The notes below the pieces were generated by a model, which saw nothing but the letters and a program-made list of their open reading frames with translations, had not been told where the DNA came from and searched no databases. From contig CM075676.1 of assembly GCA_037962975.1 (NCBI GenBank), forward strand, positions 30,313,001 to 30,377,000: a stretch of 64,000 bases of DNA, written 5' to 3'. The position numbers and the translations under genes were made by a program. Source of the DNA: Clitoria ternatea (taxonomy: Eukaryota > Streptophyta > Magnoliopsida > Fabales > Fabaceae). This document shows positions 1 to 10,808 of the stretch, piece by piece (the stretch's first letter is position 1; each line of letters starts with the position of its first letter).

Positions 1-1550
1 TGGGTTCATTTGTGGCTGTTGGTATGGCGCTTGTGGTGGTTGATATGGTGCCTGTAGTGGTGCAGGCGGTCGCATGATAGGTGGGCGGAAATGTGGTGGA
101 TGTGGTGTTTGAACGGCGGCCACATATGGATGTGGTGTATTTTGATAGGTTGATGGAAAGGCGACCGGGGTGGGTGGCCTCGGCTGGTTTCTTCTCTAAT
201 TATGGGAGATTAGATTAGTCTCTCCCTCTCTTCTCTTTCCTTCCCCATGGGTGGGTCTTTTTGCTGCATTAACCCCAGCTGGACCTCGGGCGATCTTCCC
301 CGTCCGGAGGCCATTCTTTATTCTTTCTCCGATAGTGACCATATCGGAGAAGTGGGATGAAATACTTCCAATCATCTTGTCATAGAATGGCGATTGGAGT
401 GTGTCAATAAATGTCTATATCACCTCTTTCTCAGACAGGGGTGGGTCAACTTGTGCTGCTACTTCACGCCACCGTTGGACGTATTCTTTGAATGTCTCGT
501 TGTCTTTCTTGGACATGTTCTGCAATTGTACTCTATCTGGCGCCATGTCCAAATTGTACTTATACTGTTGCATGAAAGCATCTGCCAGATCTTCCCAACA
601 GCGTATACGAGATCGTTCAAGATGGTTGTACCAGGTCAGAGGCGCTCCAGCCAAACTATCTTGAAAACAATAGATGAGCAGAGAGTCGTTGGAGGCATGC
701 GAAGCCATCTTCCGGCAGTACATGGTAAGATGGTTTTTCGGACATGTCAGCCCCCGATACTTATCAAATTCAGGCATTTTGAATTTGGGAGGAATAACAA
801 CGTCGGGAATTAGACAGAGTTGTGCAGCACTGCCTAATCCAAATCGATTCATTCCATCCATTTCCGTTAAACGCCTTTCCAAGAACTCTAATCTCCCTTC
901 CTGGGTAGCAGCAGTGGCAGTACTTGGACCTGTGACGACATAGTGACTAGCACTCTTGGCTGGTCGGTCAACATGTGCCGGGCTCTCATTCAGAATCGAG
1001 GCTTGGTGTCCCGCTGTGGCTTGGGCAGCTTGTGGTTGTTCAGCCTGTGTATGGACCGAAATTGTTTGAGGATTTCGGAAAGGTGGGATGCTTGGTTGAG
1101 TCGTGTGAAGGATTGTTTCCTGATAATCTGGCTCTTCTTGGAGTGGTGGGAAATAGCCTGGGGGTAACCCATATTGTGGGAAGGGTATGACATTCCCTTC
1201 TTTATCAACAAAAGTGTGTTGTTGAACATGAGCAGGGTTCGGCTTACTAAGGCAAACAGTAACGGTAGGCCCTGCAGGGTTTGAGCTCGGTCCCCCAGCA
1301 TGACCTTGAGCGTGTTGGAGAATGGGAGATTACTGCCTAGCATTTTCAACTTCCGCTAAAGAATCCCTTTATGCGATCCTCCTTTCGAACATTTTGGCCA
1401 TTTCAGCTATTTGTTCTTTCAACTGATTGACCTCAGCTCTGAGGTTCTCATTCTCTTGCTCTATTTCGGCCATGAGTTTCTTTCTGAGCCTGGTCGCGTA
1501 GGGATGCTTACCCGTAGTGTCTAAAGAATCACGACAAACGGTTAGAAAAA
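1..1550 (-). pseudogene. gag: Broken gag of the Ogre/Tat-like element
   Basis: Gag is the structural protein that forms the retrotransposon particle. One minus-strand frame shows, in order, a coiled coil (about 1503-1370, with EIEQENENLRAEVNQLKEQ), a low-complexity Pro/Gln/Thr segment (about 1300-900), and the retrotransposon gag core (882-418). The core includes KFKMPEFDKYRG, APLTWYNHLE and FKEYVQRWREVAAQV. Below about 300 a proline-rich tail (PPQAPYQQPQ) is read in another frame. In-frame stops lie at 1369-1371, 1330-1332 and 415-417, and a frameshift lies near 170-230, so no full protein can be made. The start codon is uncertain because the open frame runs right past 1503 into the leader. 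The family assignment is secure, and lineage is by resemblance to legume Ogre-type gag. Confidence 0.8.
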
Positions 1551-2334
1551 TAAAGGGAACAGTTAAAGAGGATCATCCATTCACCCAAAGAATACTCATG
1601 TGTTCCAAAGATTTTGACTAATCGAATCTTTGGGTGATAGATAATCCCTCTTTAATAACAGGAAAGTGAAAATGACATAAGGTAAAGTAAAATTTACCCT
1701 TTCGTGGCCTAAGTTAGGTTTTGTTGAAGGTTTCCTCTAGACCCTAGGGCTTATCTAAAAGTGACTCTCCACATCGGGTGGCTTATACTAGACTTCTAGA
1801 AGGTCACTAAAGCCAAGATCCTACCCATGACAGGGATGCAACAGTGGGGAACCACTAGGTGCGTATGTCACAAGAGGTCGAACTCTAGTTGGGGTTCTCA
1901 CGATCACCGGATAGGAAGTACATCCTATACGATTCTGTATACCAACCCCTCCTAACTTAAGTTTCATTTGGGGCCCGGGTATAGGGCGCCACTCATAAGT
2001 GTGTGCGAGTAATTTGTGAGTGTAGTGTGTGAAAGGGCATTCAATACCTTTTTACCTTACACCATTCTGCACAGAGAACAAACACAGAACAAATATACAA
2101 AGTCGTCTACCCTAGGGTTCAATGATTGCAGAAAAGTAACATAGTCCTCTACCCTAGGGTTCAACAATCATATGGTACATGGACAACAAAGCAAATAACA
2201 AGACGTAATTTAAAACAATGACGAACATTCACAACAATCGACGGAAAATAAAAACAAGGGGAAGAAATCCAAGCTAAATAAAGGCTATATAAAAAAACGC
2301 GCTTTCAACCAAACTGGCCTGACTCTCTTAAGTG
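1551..2334 (-). other. Untranslated leader of the Ogre-like element
   Basis: This non-coding stretch lies between the PBS and gag. I see no convincing ORF. It holds a direct repeat around the phrase CTACCCTAGGGTTCAA (about 2104-2123 and 2148-2167). A long leader is usual for this lineage, and some relatives carry an extra ORF1 here, but none is visible. Confidence 0.5.
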
Positions 2335-2352
2335 TCCCCAGCGGAGTCGCCA
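2335..2352 (-). other. Primer binding site, tRNA-Arg type
   Basis: The minus strand reads TGGCGACTCCGCTGGGGA two bases inside the LTR edge. A TGG start next to an LTR is the signature of a tRNA 3'-end primer site, and this sequence matches the arginine-tRNA type reported for Ogre elements. The site looks intact. Confidence 0.75.
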
Positions 2353-2704
2353 TCTGTCGCAACCTGGATAGTGACGGCGCGGCGAGAAAGAGAGAAGGGA
2401 GAATGAAACAGGGAGTCACCACCAACGTTTTTATCCATAGGAAAAACATTGGAAAAAAAACTAAGTTCAGTAAAAGCACTGGTTAAAAATTGAGATTCAA
2501 GTTCGGGAGTCGGTTACGAGTAGGGAAGGTATTAGCACCCTACATCGCCTGTCAAAGACAGTACCAAGATTAAAAATGCGCAACATAAATAGCCTTACAA
2601 AAAATGGTTTATTTCTTCCCTTTTATTATTGTATTTTTTATTTAAAAACGACAGAATGGAGTGAGAGAATTGTACAAACTGAGAATGTCGAAGCGAGGTC
2701 AATG

Positions 2705-3213
2705 GGATGTTTCATCCGAATTAAACTCGACTTCGATATGAGACAGAGAGGGGAAGAGAATGCTAATAAGGCGTCACGCCTAAATTGGACATCCTCGAAT
2801 AAAAAACAGGGATAGGAAAGAGATAAGCGGGACGTCTCGTCCCAAGTATCCCTTCCCTATGAATTATGGCGAGGCTTGAGCAAAAAACTAGGTGGAAATC
2901 AACAAGACGTCACGTCTAAATTGATTTTCACGGAAGCAACCAAAAAGAAAACATTTATAAAAGAAACATGAAAGTGAGGAAATAAATCAATAAAAAGAAA
3001 TAAGAAAGATAGGCCCGACAGGAGTTGAGGTCCTGCTCCTACGTATTCTTGAATTATCAAGAAATCAGGGTTACGTAGTTCTGAGTGTTGTTCTTTTAGG
3101 AAAAGACTTGGGAAATGATGATGGATGTCATTGAGACGGGGAACTCATACAAGGCGAAGTTCTTCGCACGTGTACGAATCCTAAAGAGGTTGTGTAGACG
3201 GGAGTGCTCCCGT
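2705..3213. repeat. Array of short inverted repeats with changing arms
   Basis: Six perfect dyads with short spacers: 2705-2717 (GGATG-TTT-CATCC), 2769-2781 (AGGCG-TCA-CGCCT), 2829-2843 (GGGACG-TCT-CGTCCC), 2905-2917 (AGACG-TCA-CGTCT), 3154-3167 (GCGAAG-TT-CTTCGC) and 3198-3213 (ACGGGAG-TG-CTCCCGT). A looser one, CAGGA...TCCTG, lies near 3017-3034. The first four are 60-76 bp apart in similar context, like diverged repeat units. Confidence 0.8.
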
Positions 3214-3393
3214 ACGACACTGTTTAAAAATGATTTATTTCCCTTTTTTTTATTTTTATTTATATTTGAAAGAAAACATAGTAAGCATTTATTTCCCTTT
3301 ATTATATTTTACTATGAAGCGAAAGGGGAAGGTAGCAGAAGCTACAAAAGAGGAAGGGAAATAGTAAGTTCAGAAAACAGAAGGAAAAATGAG

Positions 3394-3700
3394 TGAAAAC
3401 CGAGTGGGAGAAGGGAAAACCGAGTGAAAAAGAAGGAAAAACCGAGTGAAAATGGAAAAACCGAGTAGAAATGGAGGAAACCGAGTAAAAAAATGAAATA
3501 CCGAGTGAGAAAAGCAGAAAACCGAGTGAGATTGAGGAAAACCGAGTAAAAATGGTAAAAACCGAGTGGAATGGGAAAATACCAAGTGAAATTGAGGAAA
3601 AACCGAGTAAAAATGGTAAAACCGAATGAAATGGGAAAATACCGAGTGAAAGTAGTAGCTTACCGTGTGAGAAGTGAGATACCGAGTGAGACTGAGTGAG
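3394..3700. repeat. CCGAGTG minisatellite in the Ogre-like LTR
   Basis: Roughly a dozen tandem units of about 20-28 bp share the core AACCGAGTGAAAATGG with variation. On the minus strand the units read as Phe/Ser/Leu-rich open frames, which are artefacts of the repeat. The same CCGAG/CTCGG core recurs, more widely spaced, through 4200-5410 and 17670-18280. Confidence 0.8.
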
Positions 3701-3965
3701 AAGAGGGACATTGTTGGAGTTGAGAGGAGTGAGGAGGTCGGATTTGGTGGACTTGAGGGGGATGCGTGGGGGCTGTTGGAAAGGGTGAGAGGAGGGTGCT
3801 GGGAGGTATTTGGTGGCTGAAAGGGGGCTGGACGTGTGTGAGAGAGAGAGGATGAGGATGTTGGGTGCTGTGAGGGGCTGCGCAGTGTGTGTGGGAGACA
3901 GAATCAAGGCTTAGGCAGAGTTTTTCCTCTAAGAATCCCTGAATCCTCCAACGCTTCAATCCCTT

Positions 3966-3979
3966 GCCTATTTATAGGC
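3966..3979 (-). promoter_or_regulatory. Probable TATA box of the Ogre-like LTR
   Basis: The minus strand reads GCCTATAAATAGGC, a strong plant TATA match set in a palindrome. Transcription would start about 30 bp lower, near 3935, giving an R/U5 of about 1.6 kb before the LTR edge at 2355. Confidence 0.5.
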
Positions 3980-4199
3980 TGGTTTGAGTGGAAGGCCAGC
4001 TCAGGCTTCCACTTCCGAGTGGAATGCCAGCTCAGGCTTCCACTCAGAGTGAAGTGGGGGACAACGGCTGGGTAGGAATTTTTAATTCCCCCCACTTCCA
4101 CCCCTGTTTGCCACCTGTCTGCCACCCCCAGGATTCCTAGATCTACTTGGGTGGTGGAATCCAAGTCAGCACGGGCTAACAGGGGGACCTGGTGGGAAT

Positions 4200-5410
4200 C
4201 CGAGTGAAAATAGTGTCAATCCGAGTGAGGATGGCTGAAATCCGAGTGAGGATGGCTCGGATCAGTCTCCCAGTCAGTATTCGACCATATTGGAGTCAAT
4301 TCCGAGTGGAATGAAGCATTTCCCGTAGAAGGCCGAGTGAAAAATACACCTTTCCGAGTGAGAATTCTTCTTGGAAGAGTCCTCCTATGAAAGGCCGAGT
4401 ATATGTTTTACTCGGTGTGAGGCTGCTGTGAAACATTCAACTGGAACCGAGTGACAAGTAACTCGGAACCAACTAAAATAGGTAAAAAGTGACTTGGAGG
4501 TTGAGTGGAAATGGTTAAAAGAGTGACTTAGAATCTGGGTGAGTTTTGGGTGTAAATGGTGACTCGGAAATTGGTGGAAGTGGGCTCGGTAATTGGCTTG
4601 AGGAGGGATGACAAGGGAATGGGTGTTACTCAAAAACCGATCGAAGATTGAAAATCGATTCGGTAAAGGATGACTCGGAGCCAATTGAAAATCGAAGAGA
4701 AAGACTCGGAATTGGGTGAACTTTACTCGGGAATGGGGGAAAGTCACTCGGAAATCGAGTGAGAGGATGGCTCACTCGGTGCTGACTGAAATGGCTCGGA
4801 AATTGTGTGAAATGTGACTCGGAATTGGTTCGAAGAGTAATGGTTCGGGATTGATTTGAAGGGACTGACTCGGAATTGGGGCAAATGATTCAGTCGGCTC
4901 CTTATTTGAAGGATGAGTGAAGATTCAGTCAGTTCATGTTCTTTAAAAGACTTTGAAATCTTGCTCGGCAATCTTTCTGCTTGAAGCTTCACTCGGCATG
5001 TTGTCAACCGGTTTGGAAGTAAACCTCAACCCGCTCGGATTCAGTCTTGCTTTCCAGTCAGAAAATGGAATCTTGGGCAGTTTCACTCGGAAACAACTCT
5101 CTTCTCACTCAGAAGTTGAGATTTTGGCAATTTTCACTCGAAAACCACTTTCTCCTCACTCAGAACTTGGAATTTGGGCATTTTTAATTCGGATTCCCCT
5201 CCAATTGAGTGATACTCACTCGGATTTACTTCAATCAGCAATCATTTCACTCGGAAAATAGCTTTGGGCAGTATCTATTCAAGGTCAGTCCCCTTTTCCA
5301 CTTGGATTGGTTGCAGTAGGGGATTTTCCACTCGCATTCTCCTCTAAAAGGGTTATTTGTCATTCGGAATGGATGAAATCTGAATCATTTCACTCGGATT
5401 TACTCTAACA
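4200..5410. repeat. Dispersed CACTCGGAAAT/CCGAGTG motif field, first part
   Basis: CTCGG or CCGAG recurs every 20-50 bp, often as CACTCGGA or ACTCGGAATT. It is the same LTR-internal repeat as 17670-18280, which shows that the two pieces were once contiguous. I see no coding potential. Confidence 0.7.
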
Positions 5411-5649
5411 GGGGCACATGCTGTATTTGCATATGATAACAGGTTTTGATAATGACAAAGGAAACAAGCAATGTGAAGTCTTCGAAGAATCAAAAACAAT
5501 TAGAGGTATCATATAAACTAAGATGCAAGAAGAAAACGGTTTCACAAAGGTTCAAGAAATCAAGAAACCAATAAACCAAGACATAGGAAAGCAACCATGC
5601 ATCACAAGATTCAAATGGATGACCAACAGGCATGGAAAAATCTCAAAAT

Positions 5650-5985
5650 GCAAAGCCTGAATCGATTCAAGCACGAGTGAATCGATTCACAGCCCTGGAA
5701 GTCACAAAAATAGGAAACAGAATGGGTCGAATCGATTCACCATGACCCTGAATCGATTCGAACACCTGGGAGTCACTTTAATTGAAAACAGAATGTCTTG
5801 AATCGATTCATAGAATCCTCGAATCGATTCATACGCATCAGAAACTCCAAATTGCAGAAACAGAATGCCTCGAATCGATTCAGACAATGCTCGAATCGAT
5901 TCACACGAATCTGAAACTTAAATTTGCACACATCTGAATGCTTCGAATTGATTCAAGGCACTACGAATCGATTCGAGAAGTGGGA
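5650..5985. repeat. Array of the palindrome GAATCGATTC in the copia solo LTR
   Basis: About ten copies of GAATCGATTC (one is GAATTGATTC) occur, most in pairs about 25 bp apart. The same decamer array occurs in the two LTRs of the related copia element at 34041-49526. Confidence 0.85.
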
Positions 5986-6257
5986 AACACCACTAAAAAG
6001 ACAGATTTAAGTGGGAAACATGGACCCAATCTTATAATACGCAGAGACAAGCTGGAGCCAACATCTTGCAACGGCTAGGAACCCTCAATACTGCACAAAT
6101 GAGTCTATATAATGAAGAGGAATTCAAGCACAACTGTAACATCCCTATGTTTTATATTCATGAGTTTGGATATTTAACAAAGTAAGATTATTATAAGATG
6201 AAAAATTAAAATAAAAAGAAAATTTTGATTTTGGGACCTGACGCGTAGGGTCAGTGG

Positions 6258-6362
6258 GACGCGTAGCGTCAGGGTAAAATTTGACGAGTAGCGTTAGTGG
6301 ACACGTAGCGTCCATATAAAAATTTAGACTTGACGCGTAGCGTCAGGGGGACGCGTAGCGTC
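6258..6362. repeat. GACGC-GTA-GCGTC inverted repeats in the Tekay LTR
   Basis: Perfect 5-bp-arm dyads lie at 6258-6270, 6332-6344 and 6350-6362, with imperfect copies near 6239, 6283 and 6300. A second cluster near the LTR end has different arms: 9144-9162 (CCTGGCGC-TCA-GCGCCAGG) and 9179-9191 (CACGC-CTA-GCGTG). The same set recurs in the 3' LTR (about 13808-13932 and 16670-16720). Confidence 0.85.
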
Positions 6363-7259
6363 AGTGTCGCGGGCAGAATAAAGACCCAAGATGACAGCCT
6401 GCAGAGCAGAAGTTAAAAACATAAGTTTTGGGGTTCTTCTTCTTCTCTCTTTTCCCTGCGACAATTAAAGGCCAACAAGATGTTGGAATCTGAAATTCAT
6501 TGCGGATTAGAGGTAAGAAACTTAAGATTAACGCATGGGATCTTTCAATTTTGAATTCTATGGAGAATTTCTATCTTTATCCATTTTTGGGGAAAACAAG
6601 GGAACTTTGAATTTTAAGATTCTAAACCGATTAAAACTTTCCTTATGGTGTTCAAAAGAAGGATTGAGTGACGAATTTGAATTCCGCTTTATATAGGTTG
6701 CGAAAGAGCCGTTGAAAGATTAGCGAAAAAAGGGGTTTCTTGGAGAACTTGTGGTTTCAGTTGTGGTAAGCTTCTAAAGCTTTAGAAAGTAATTTCTGAG
6801 CATATTCTTGAGTTGGATTAAGGTTTGAACAGTTAAAACCTTAAACCTTTTTGTAATTTTATCTTTTAGTGGTTGCGGCGCATTGATCTTGGTAATTAAG
6901 TTTAGAGCGTCGACAGTGAGGTAAGGGGAGTATTATAGTATATATTTGATTACAAATTTGTGATAATTATATTGGAAAATTAAATCTGTGAAAGTATGAG
7001 ATTTATATATATATATATATGGGAGAATATATGACTAGCTTAGGTATGTGGTCATATATTGTATTTGACAATTATGGAAAATAAAATGGTAATAAATGAA
7101 ATGTGAATTGTGAATAAGATGGGAAATAATGTATAAAGTATGCCTAGAATGTGCATAATGGAGAGTGATGAAATATTGAATTATTGTGATATAGAAGATA
7201 TAAAGTTATAATTGATTATGTGAATATTATGAATGTTAAGTATGATTATGATATTTAAA

Positions 7260-7590
7260 GGTTATGGCTTTTATGCCGATTGATTATGTGAATATTATGA
7301 ATGTTAAGTATGATTATGATATTTAAAGGTTGTGGCTTTTATGCCGAGAGATATGGCTTTTATGCCGAGATGTGGCTTTTATGCCGAGAGATGTGGCTTT
7401 TATGCCGAGATGTGGCTTTTATGCCGATATGTGGCTTTTATACCGGGATATGGCTTTTATGCCGAGAGATGTGGTGTTTATATTGAGATATGGCTTTTAT
7501 GCCGAGAGATGTGGTGTTTATATTGAGATATGGCTTTTATGCCGAGAAATGTGGTGTTTATGTTGAGATGTGGCTTTTATGCTGAGATGT
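7260..7590 (+). repeat. GTGGCTTTTATGCCGAGA minisatellite, 5' LTR copy
   Basis: Units of about 18-20 bp carry the core GGCTTTTATGCC, partly in a higher-order unit of about 40 bp with TGTGGTGTTTATATTGAGA. The matching array in the 3' LTR is one 40-bp unit shorter. Confidence 0.9.
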
Positions 7591-9415
7591 GATTCTTATG
7601 TTATGAGTTGACTTGTGTGCCAAAATCATTTAATGATTATATAATGTATATTCATGATTTAAAATGAATAATGTGTATATGATGAGATATATTGTGATAT
7701 GCTGTATATGCATGATATGTGTTGTAAACAGCCATTCGGTATAGATTACCCCTCGCTTTTGGCTCCCGTGGTCCATGTAGAGGCCCAGTTGAGCTACCCA
7801 GTGATCCAGGAAGAGATCCAGTGGTTGAGGTGGGGAGACGGTTTATGATACCGGGCTCGGTGAACCAGGATGTGTTCACGGGATGTCGGTGGACTCCCAG
7901 CTGGTGGCTGATTCGTTAGTATCCGGATACTAGGTGTCTGATGTATATGAGAGTCAGTTGTGAATTATACTCCTTGACTGATATGCAGATTATTGCATTG
8001 ATATGATAATGATGTGATTGAAATAATGAATTGCGAAATGAATTGATTAAGTATGGGTGTTCAAAATTAATTTATCTCAATGTTGCGAGATATTTGTTAT
8101 GATGTGAACATAATGAATTTATGATGATTATGATGGATTATGATATGTTGGGTTCATATGAGAAGAGTTTAGTGGATCAATAACCCAGGCAGAAGAATGA
8201 GATTCTCCAGGTGATATCAACTCTGATTATGTAGTTGTATCATTCTTGTGATATATACTCACCCTTACTTTATATTCACAGTGGATGAACCCAAGGATGT
8301 TGCGGATGCTGCGGAAACCAGTACAAAAATGAGCAAGGAGTAATGCCAGAGGAGTTTGGAATGTATATCTTGTATATATTTATATGTGAATTTATTATCT
8401 TGTAGACTTGCATAAGTATGTGTTGTTGTTACTCATTTATGATGACTAATGGCACTGAGCCATTGGTATATATATGTGGATATGTGTGTAAATCTGTGGG
8501 AGTGTGAACTTATGTATAGTATAATATGTTTGTGGTTTGGGTGATGTGATTAGGTAATGGCATTGAGCCATTACATATTATGCATGCGTGATGACCAGGT
8601 ACTGTTGGATGATTATGGTTATGGCATAGAGCTATACTGTAGCAAATCATGCATTATATGCAGGTTCTGTGGGTGTATGTGTGCTGTAATGGTTGCTTGA
8701 GATGATTGAATGTTATATTGATGAATCAAATATATTTAGAGATTTGAACTAGTAGTCATCCCTATGACTTTGAGAAACTGGATAGGTGAATTTGAGTTTC
8801 AGCGAGTTTCAATACCTTTGCAAGGTATTAATAGGCTCATGAGAATATTTAAAAGTAGTGTATATTGACCTAGGGTCATTTGAGAATCATTTAGGGTGTT
8901 TGGTGCAAGAGTGTTTCACATAAAGTGGTTAAGTTGTATTTCTTGCATAATTTGAGCATATGTTGGAATTTTGGCGAACGAACATTGCCAATAGTTTCAG
9001 AATGGGGAAAATATATGGGCCATAAACTTTCGTGGCAATTGGACTTGATATGGGTTAACTAGATAAGTGAGTAGTTGGCCAAAAGGCCTAAAATGTATGA
9101 CAGCATCAGGTGCTGTCACTGATAAGCCCACGCGTAGCGTCAGCCTGGCGCTCAGCGCCAGGGCTGCGAATGAACACTCACGCCTAGCGTGGGGCTGGTG
9201 CGTAGCGTCAGACCCCTGTTTTAGGTTTTGAGTTTTCTTCAATTTAAATGATTTTGAGGATTATAGATTGTTTATTTAAATTATAATTTGGGTAATTTTT
9301 ATAAGATACATTTTTTTTGATGATGTAATTTAATTATTAGAAACGTGAAAAATTTATTGTGAAAATCGATAAATTGGATGAAAAATAAATATTATTTAAG
9401 GAGGGATGTCACAAT

Positions 9416-9427
9416 TGGTATCAGAGC
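9416..9427 (+). other. Primer binding site, initiator Met-tRNA type
   Basis: TGGTATCAGAGC, two bases after the LTR end, is the standard plant initiator-tRNA primer site. It is intact. Confidence 0.92.
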
Positions 9428-9657
9428 AAAACTGTTCAGGATTGTAAACCTTGTGGGTAGAAATGATAGAAAGTAGTGAGATTTGTTTGTGTATTCATTC
9501 GTATGGATAGAATTGTATATGTGTGAAAGTGAATTTTCAGGAATTCTGGCATTATGCTCACTGGTTATCCGTTAGCCGCACTTCCTGGTATTGAGGTATT
9601 GATTCTGGACTATGTTCAATTTGTTTGAGTATTAATGGTGTGTTATGTTAATTGAGA

Positions 9658-10475
9658 ATGACTGGTACTTCTAATTCAACCCCTGAGGGTGATTTCTTAG
9701 AAAAGTTTTCTCAGCAGATAGGAAGGGCTGAATCTGGCCCAACCCTTGATAAATTTTTAAAGCGTAGTCCCTCTGTGTATAAGGGTGGACGTAATTATGA
9801 TGGAGCTTATATTTGGCTCATGGAAATGGAATAAATGTTCGATTATTTTGAATGTAATGAGGAGCAAAAAGTAGCACTTTCTACTTATCAGTTGTTTGAT
9901 GAAGCTAGGGTCTGGTGGACATGTGCCAAACCTCAGATGATCAATGTTAATGAGGTCTTAAACTGGGTTAATTTTAAAAAGAGGTTTTTGGCAAAATACT
10001 TTCCTGATAATTATAAAACCAGGAAAGAGATGGAATTCTTACATCTTGAACAGGGAAGGATGTCTATAGCTGAATATACAGCTAAATTTGATGAGTTATG
10101 TGACTTTTATTATCCTTTTTCCTTGGAAGGTATTGAAAGTAACAAAAGTGATAAATATAAGTCTGGTTTGAGAATAGAGCTTCGTACTGCTATTGTACCT
10201 TTGGGGATTAGAGATTGTACTGAACTTATTAATAAAGCACAGTTGACTGAAAATATTCAGATGAAGAAGGTTTCTTTCAGAAAAGATAAATCCCAGTTGA
10301 GAATCAAAGGAGTTGAATTTTTTAAAGCAGAGTCGATTTAGTCGAAGTGGATCTTCTTCTTTATCTTTTTCTCCAGTTAGGGGTCGAGGTGGTCCTCATC
10401 CTGATAGTCGAGTTTGTTTTAAGTGTGGTGGAGAAAGGCATTTGGCTAGAAATTTTAGATTTGAATTGCCTATGG
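9658..10475 (+). pseudogene. gag: Tekay gag with damaged zinc knuckle
   Basis: Capsid/nucleocapsid protein. From ATG 9658 the frame reads through an N-terminal segment to a stop at 9832-9834. It then resumes in the same frame with the gag core (DEARVWWTCAKPQM, FKKRFLAKYFPDNYKTRK, MEFLHLEQGRMSIAEYTAKF). A frameshift near 10316-10330, at a T run, moves to the frame holding the CCHC knuckle (about 10415-10457). That knuckle reads CFKCGGERHLARNF: the last cysteine is phenylalanine, so zinc binding should fail. The order and motifs are typical of chromovirus gag. Confidence 0.85.
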
Positions 10476-10726
10476 TATTGATGAATAATGTTATAATTGT
10501 ATCTACACCGACTGGTTCTGAGGTTAAGATTATGCCTATGTGTGAAGGAGTAAATTTATTCATTGAAGGTCAAACTTTTACTGTAAATTTAATCTGTATG
10601 CCCTTGAAAAATCTAGATATTATTTTGGGAATGGATTGGTTGTCTGCCAATCAGATTCTGGTGGATTGTTATCGTAAAGTGGTGGTTTTTCCTGTTGAAT
10701 CCACTCCTAATGGTGTGGTATGTTGA
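10476..10726 (+). pseudogene. Tekay protease, active site missing
   Basis: This would be the aspartic protease that cuts the polyprotein. The C-terminal half is recognisable: VSTPTG, then FTVNLICMPLKNLDIILG and MDWLSANQILVDC, which is the usual run before RT. The expected DSGA-type active-site segment between the zinc knuckle and VSTPTG is absent. The gap is only a few dozen bases, so an internal deletion removed it. A stop at 10724-10726 and a frameshift follow before RT. Confidence 0.8.
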
Positions 10727-10808
10727 TATTCCTTTGTGATATCGTTATTTTATAGGGATATGTAATTTAATTCTTACTGATATACCTGTTATAAGTAAAT
10801 TTTCGGAT

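Larger units (their letters stand above)
2355..5421 (-). repeat. Ogre-like LTR, U5/R and part of U3 (first piece)
   Basis: This is one of two pieces of a single LTR. Its outer edge is TGTCGCAACC at 2355. It is cut at 5421 by the copia solo LTR, whose TSD is CATGC (5417-5421). The piece contains a dyad-rich zone (2705-3213), a CCGAGTG minisatellite (3394-3700), a minus-strand TATA box (3966-3979), and many spaced CTCGG/CCGAG motifs from 4200 on. The continuation is 17668-18314. Total LTR length without the inserts is about 3.7 kb, plausible for this lineage. ORFs in this interval are repeat artefacts. Confidence 0.75.
6135..9413 (+). repeat. 5' LTR of the Tekay-type element
   Basis: 3279 bp from TGTAACATCC to GGATGTCACA. 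It contains ACGCGTAGCGTC dyads near both ends, a minisatellite (7260-7590), and the GTAATGGC/GCCATTAC hairpin near 8554. By eye it differs from the 3' LTR by roughly 20 substitutions, one extra 40-bp minisatellite unit and a longer TA microsatellite (about 7003-7020). There are no genes inside; short ORFs around 7300-7570 come from the minisatellite. Confidence 0.93.

Noticed and set aside
3302..3959. Long minus-strand ORFs rich in Phe, Ser and Leu
   Set aside because: They translate the CCGAGTG minisatellite of the LTR. Composition is periodic and no domain is present.
7301..7566. Overlapping ORFs in all plus frames (also 14867-15111)
   Set aside because: Repeat units of the LTR minisatellite happen to be open in every frame and are not conserved as protein.
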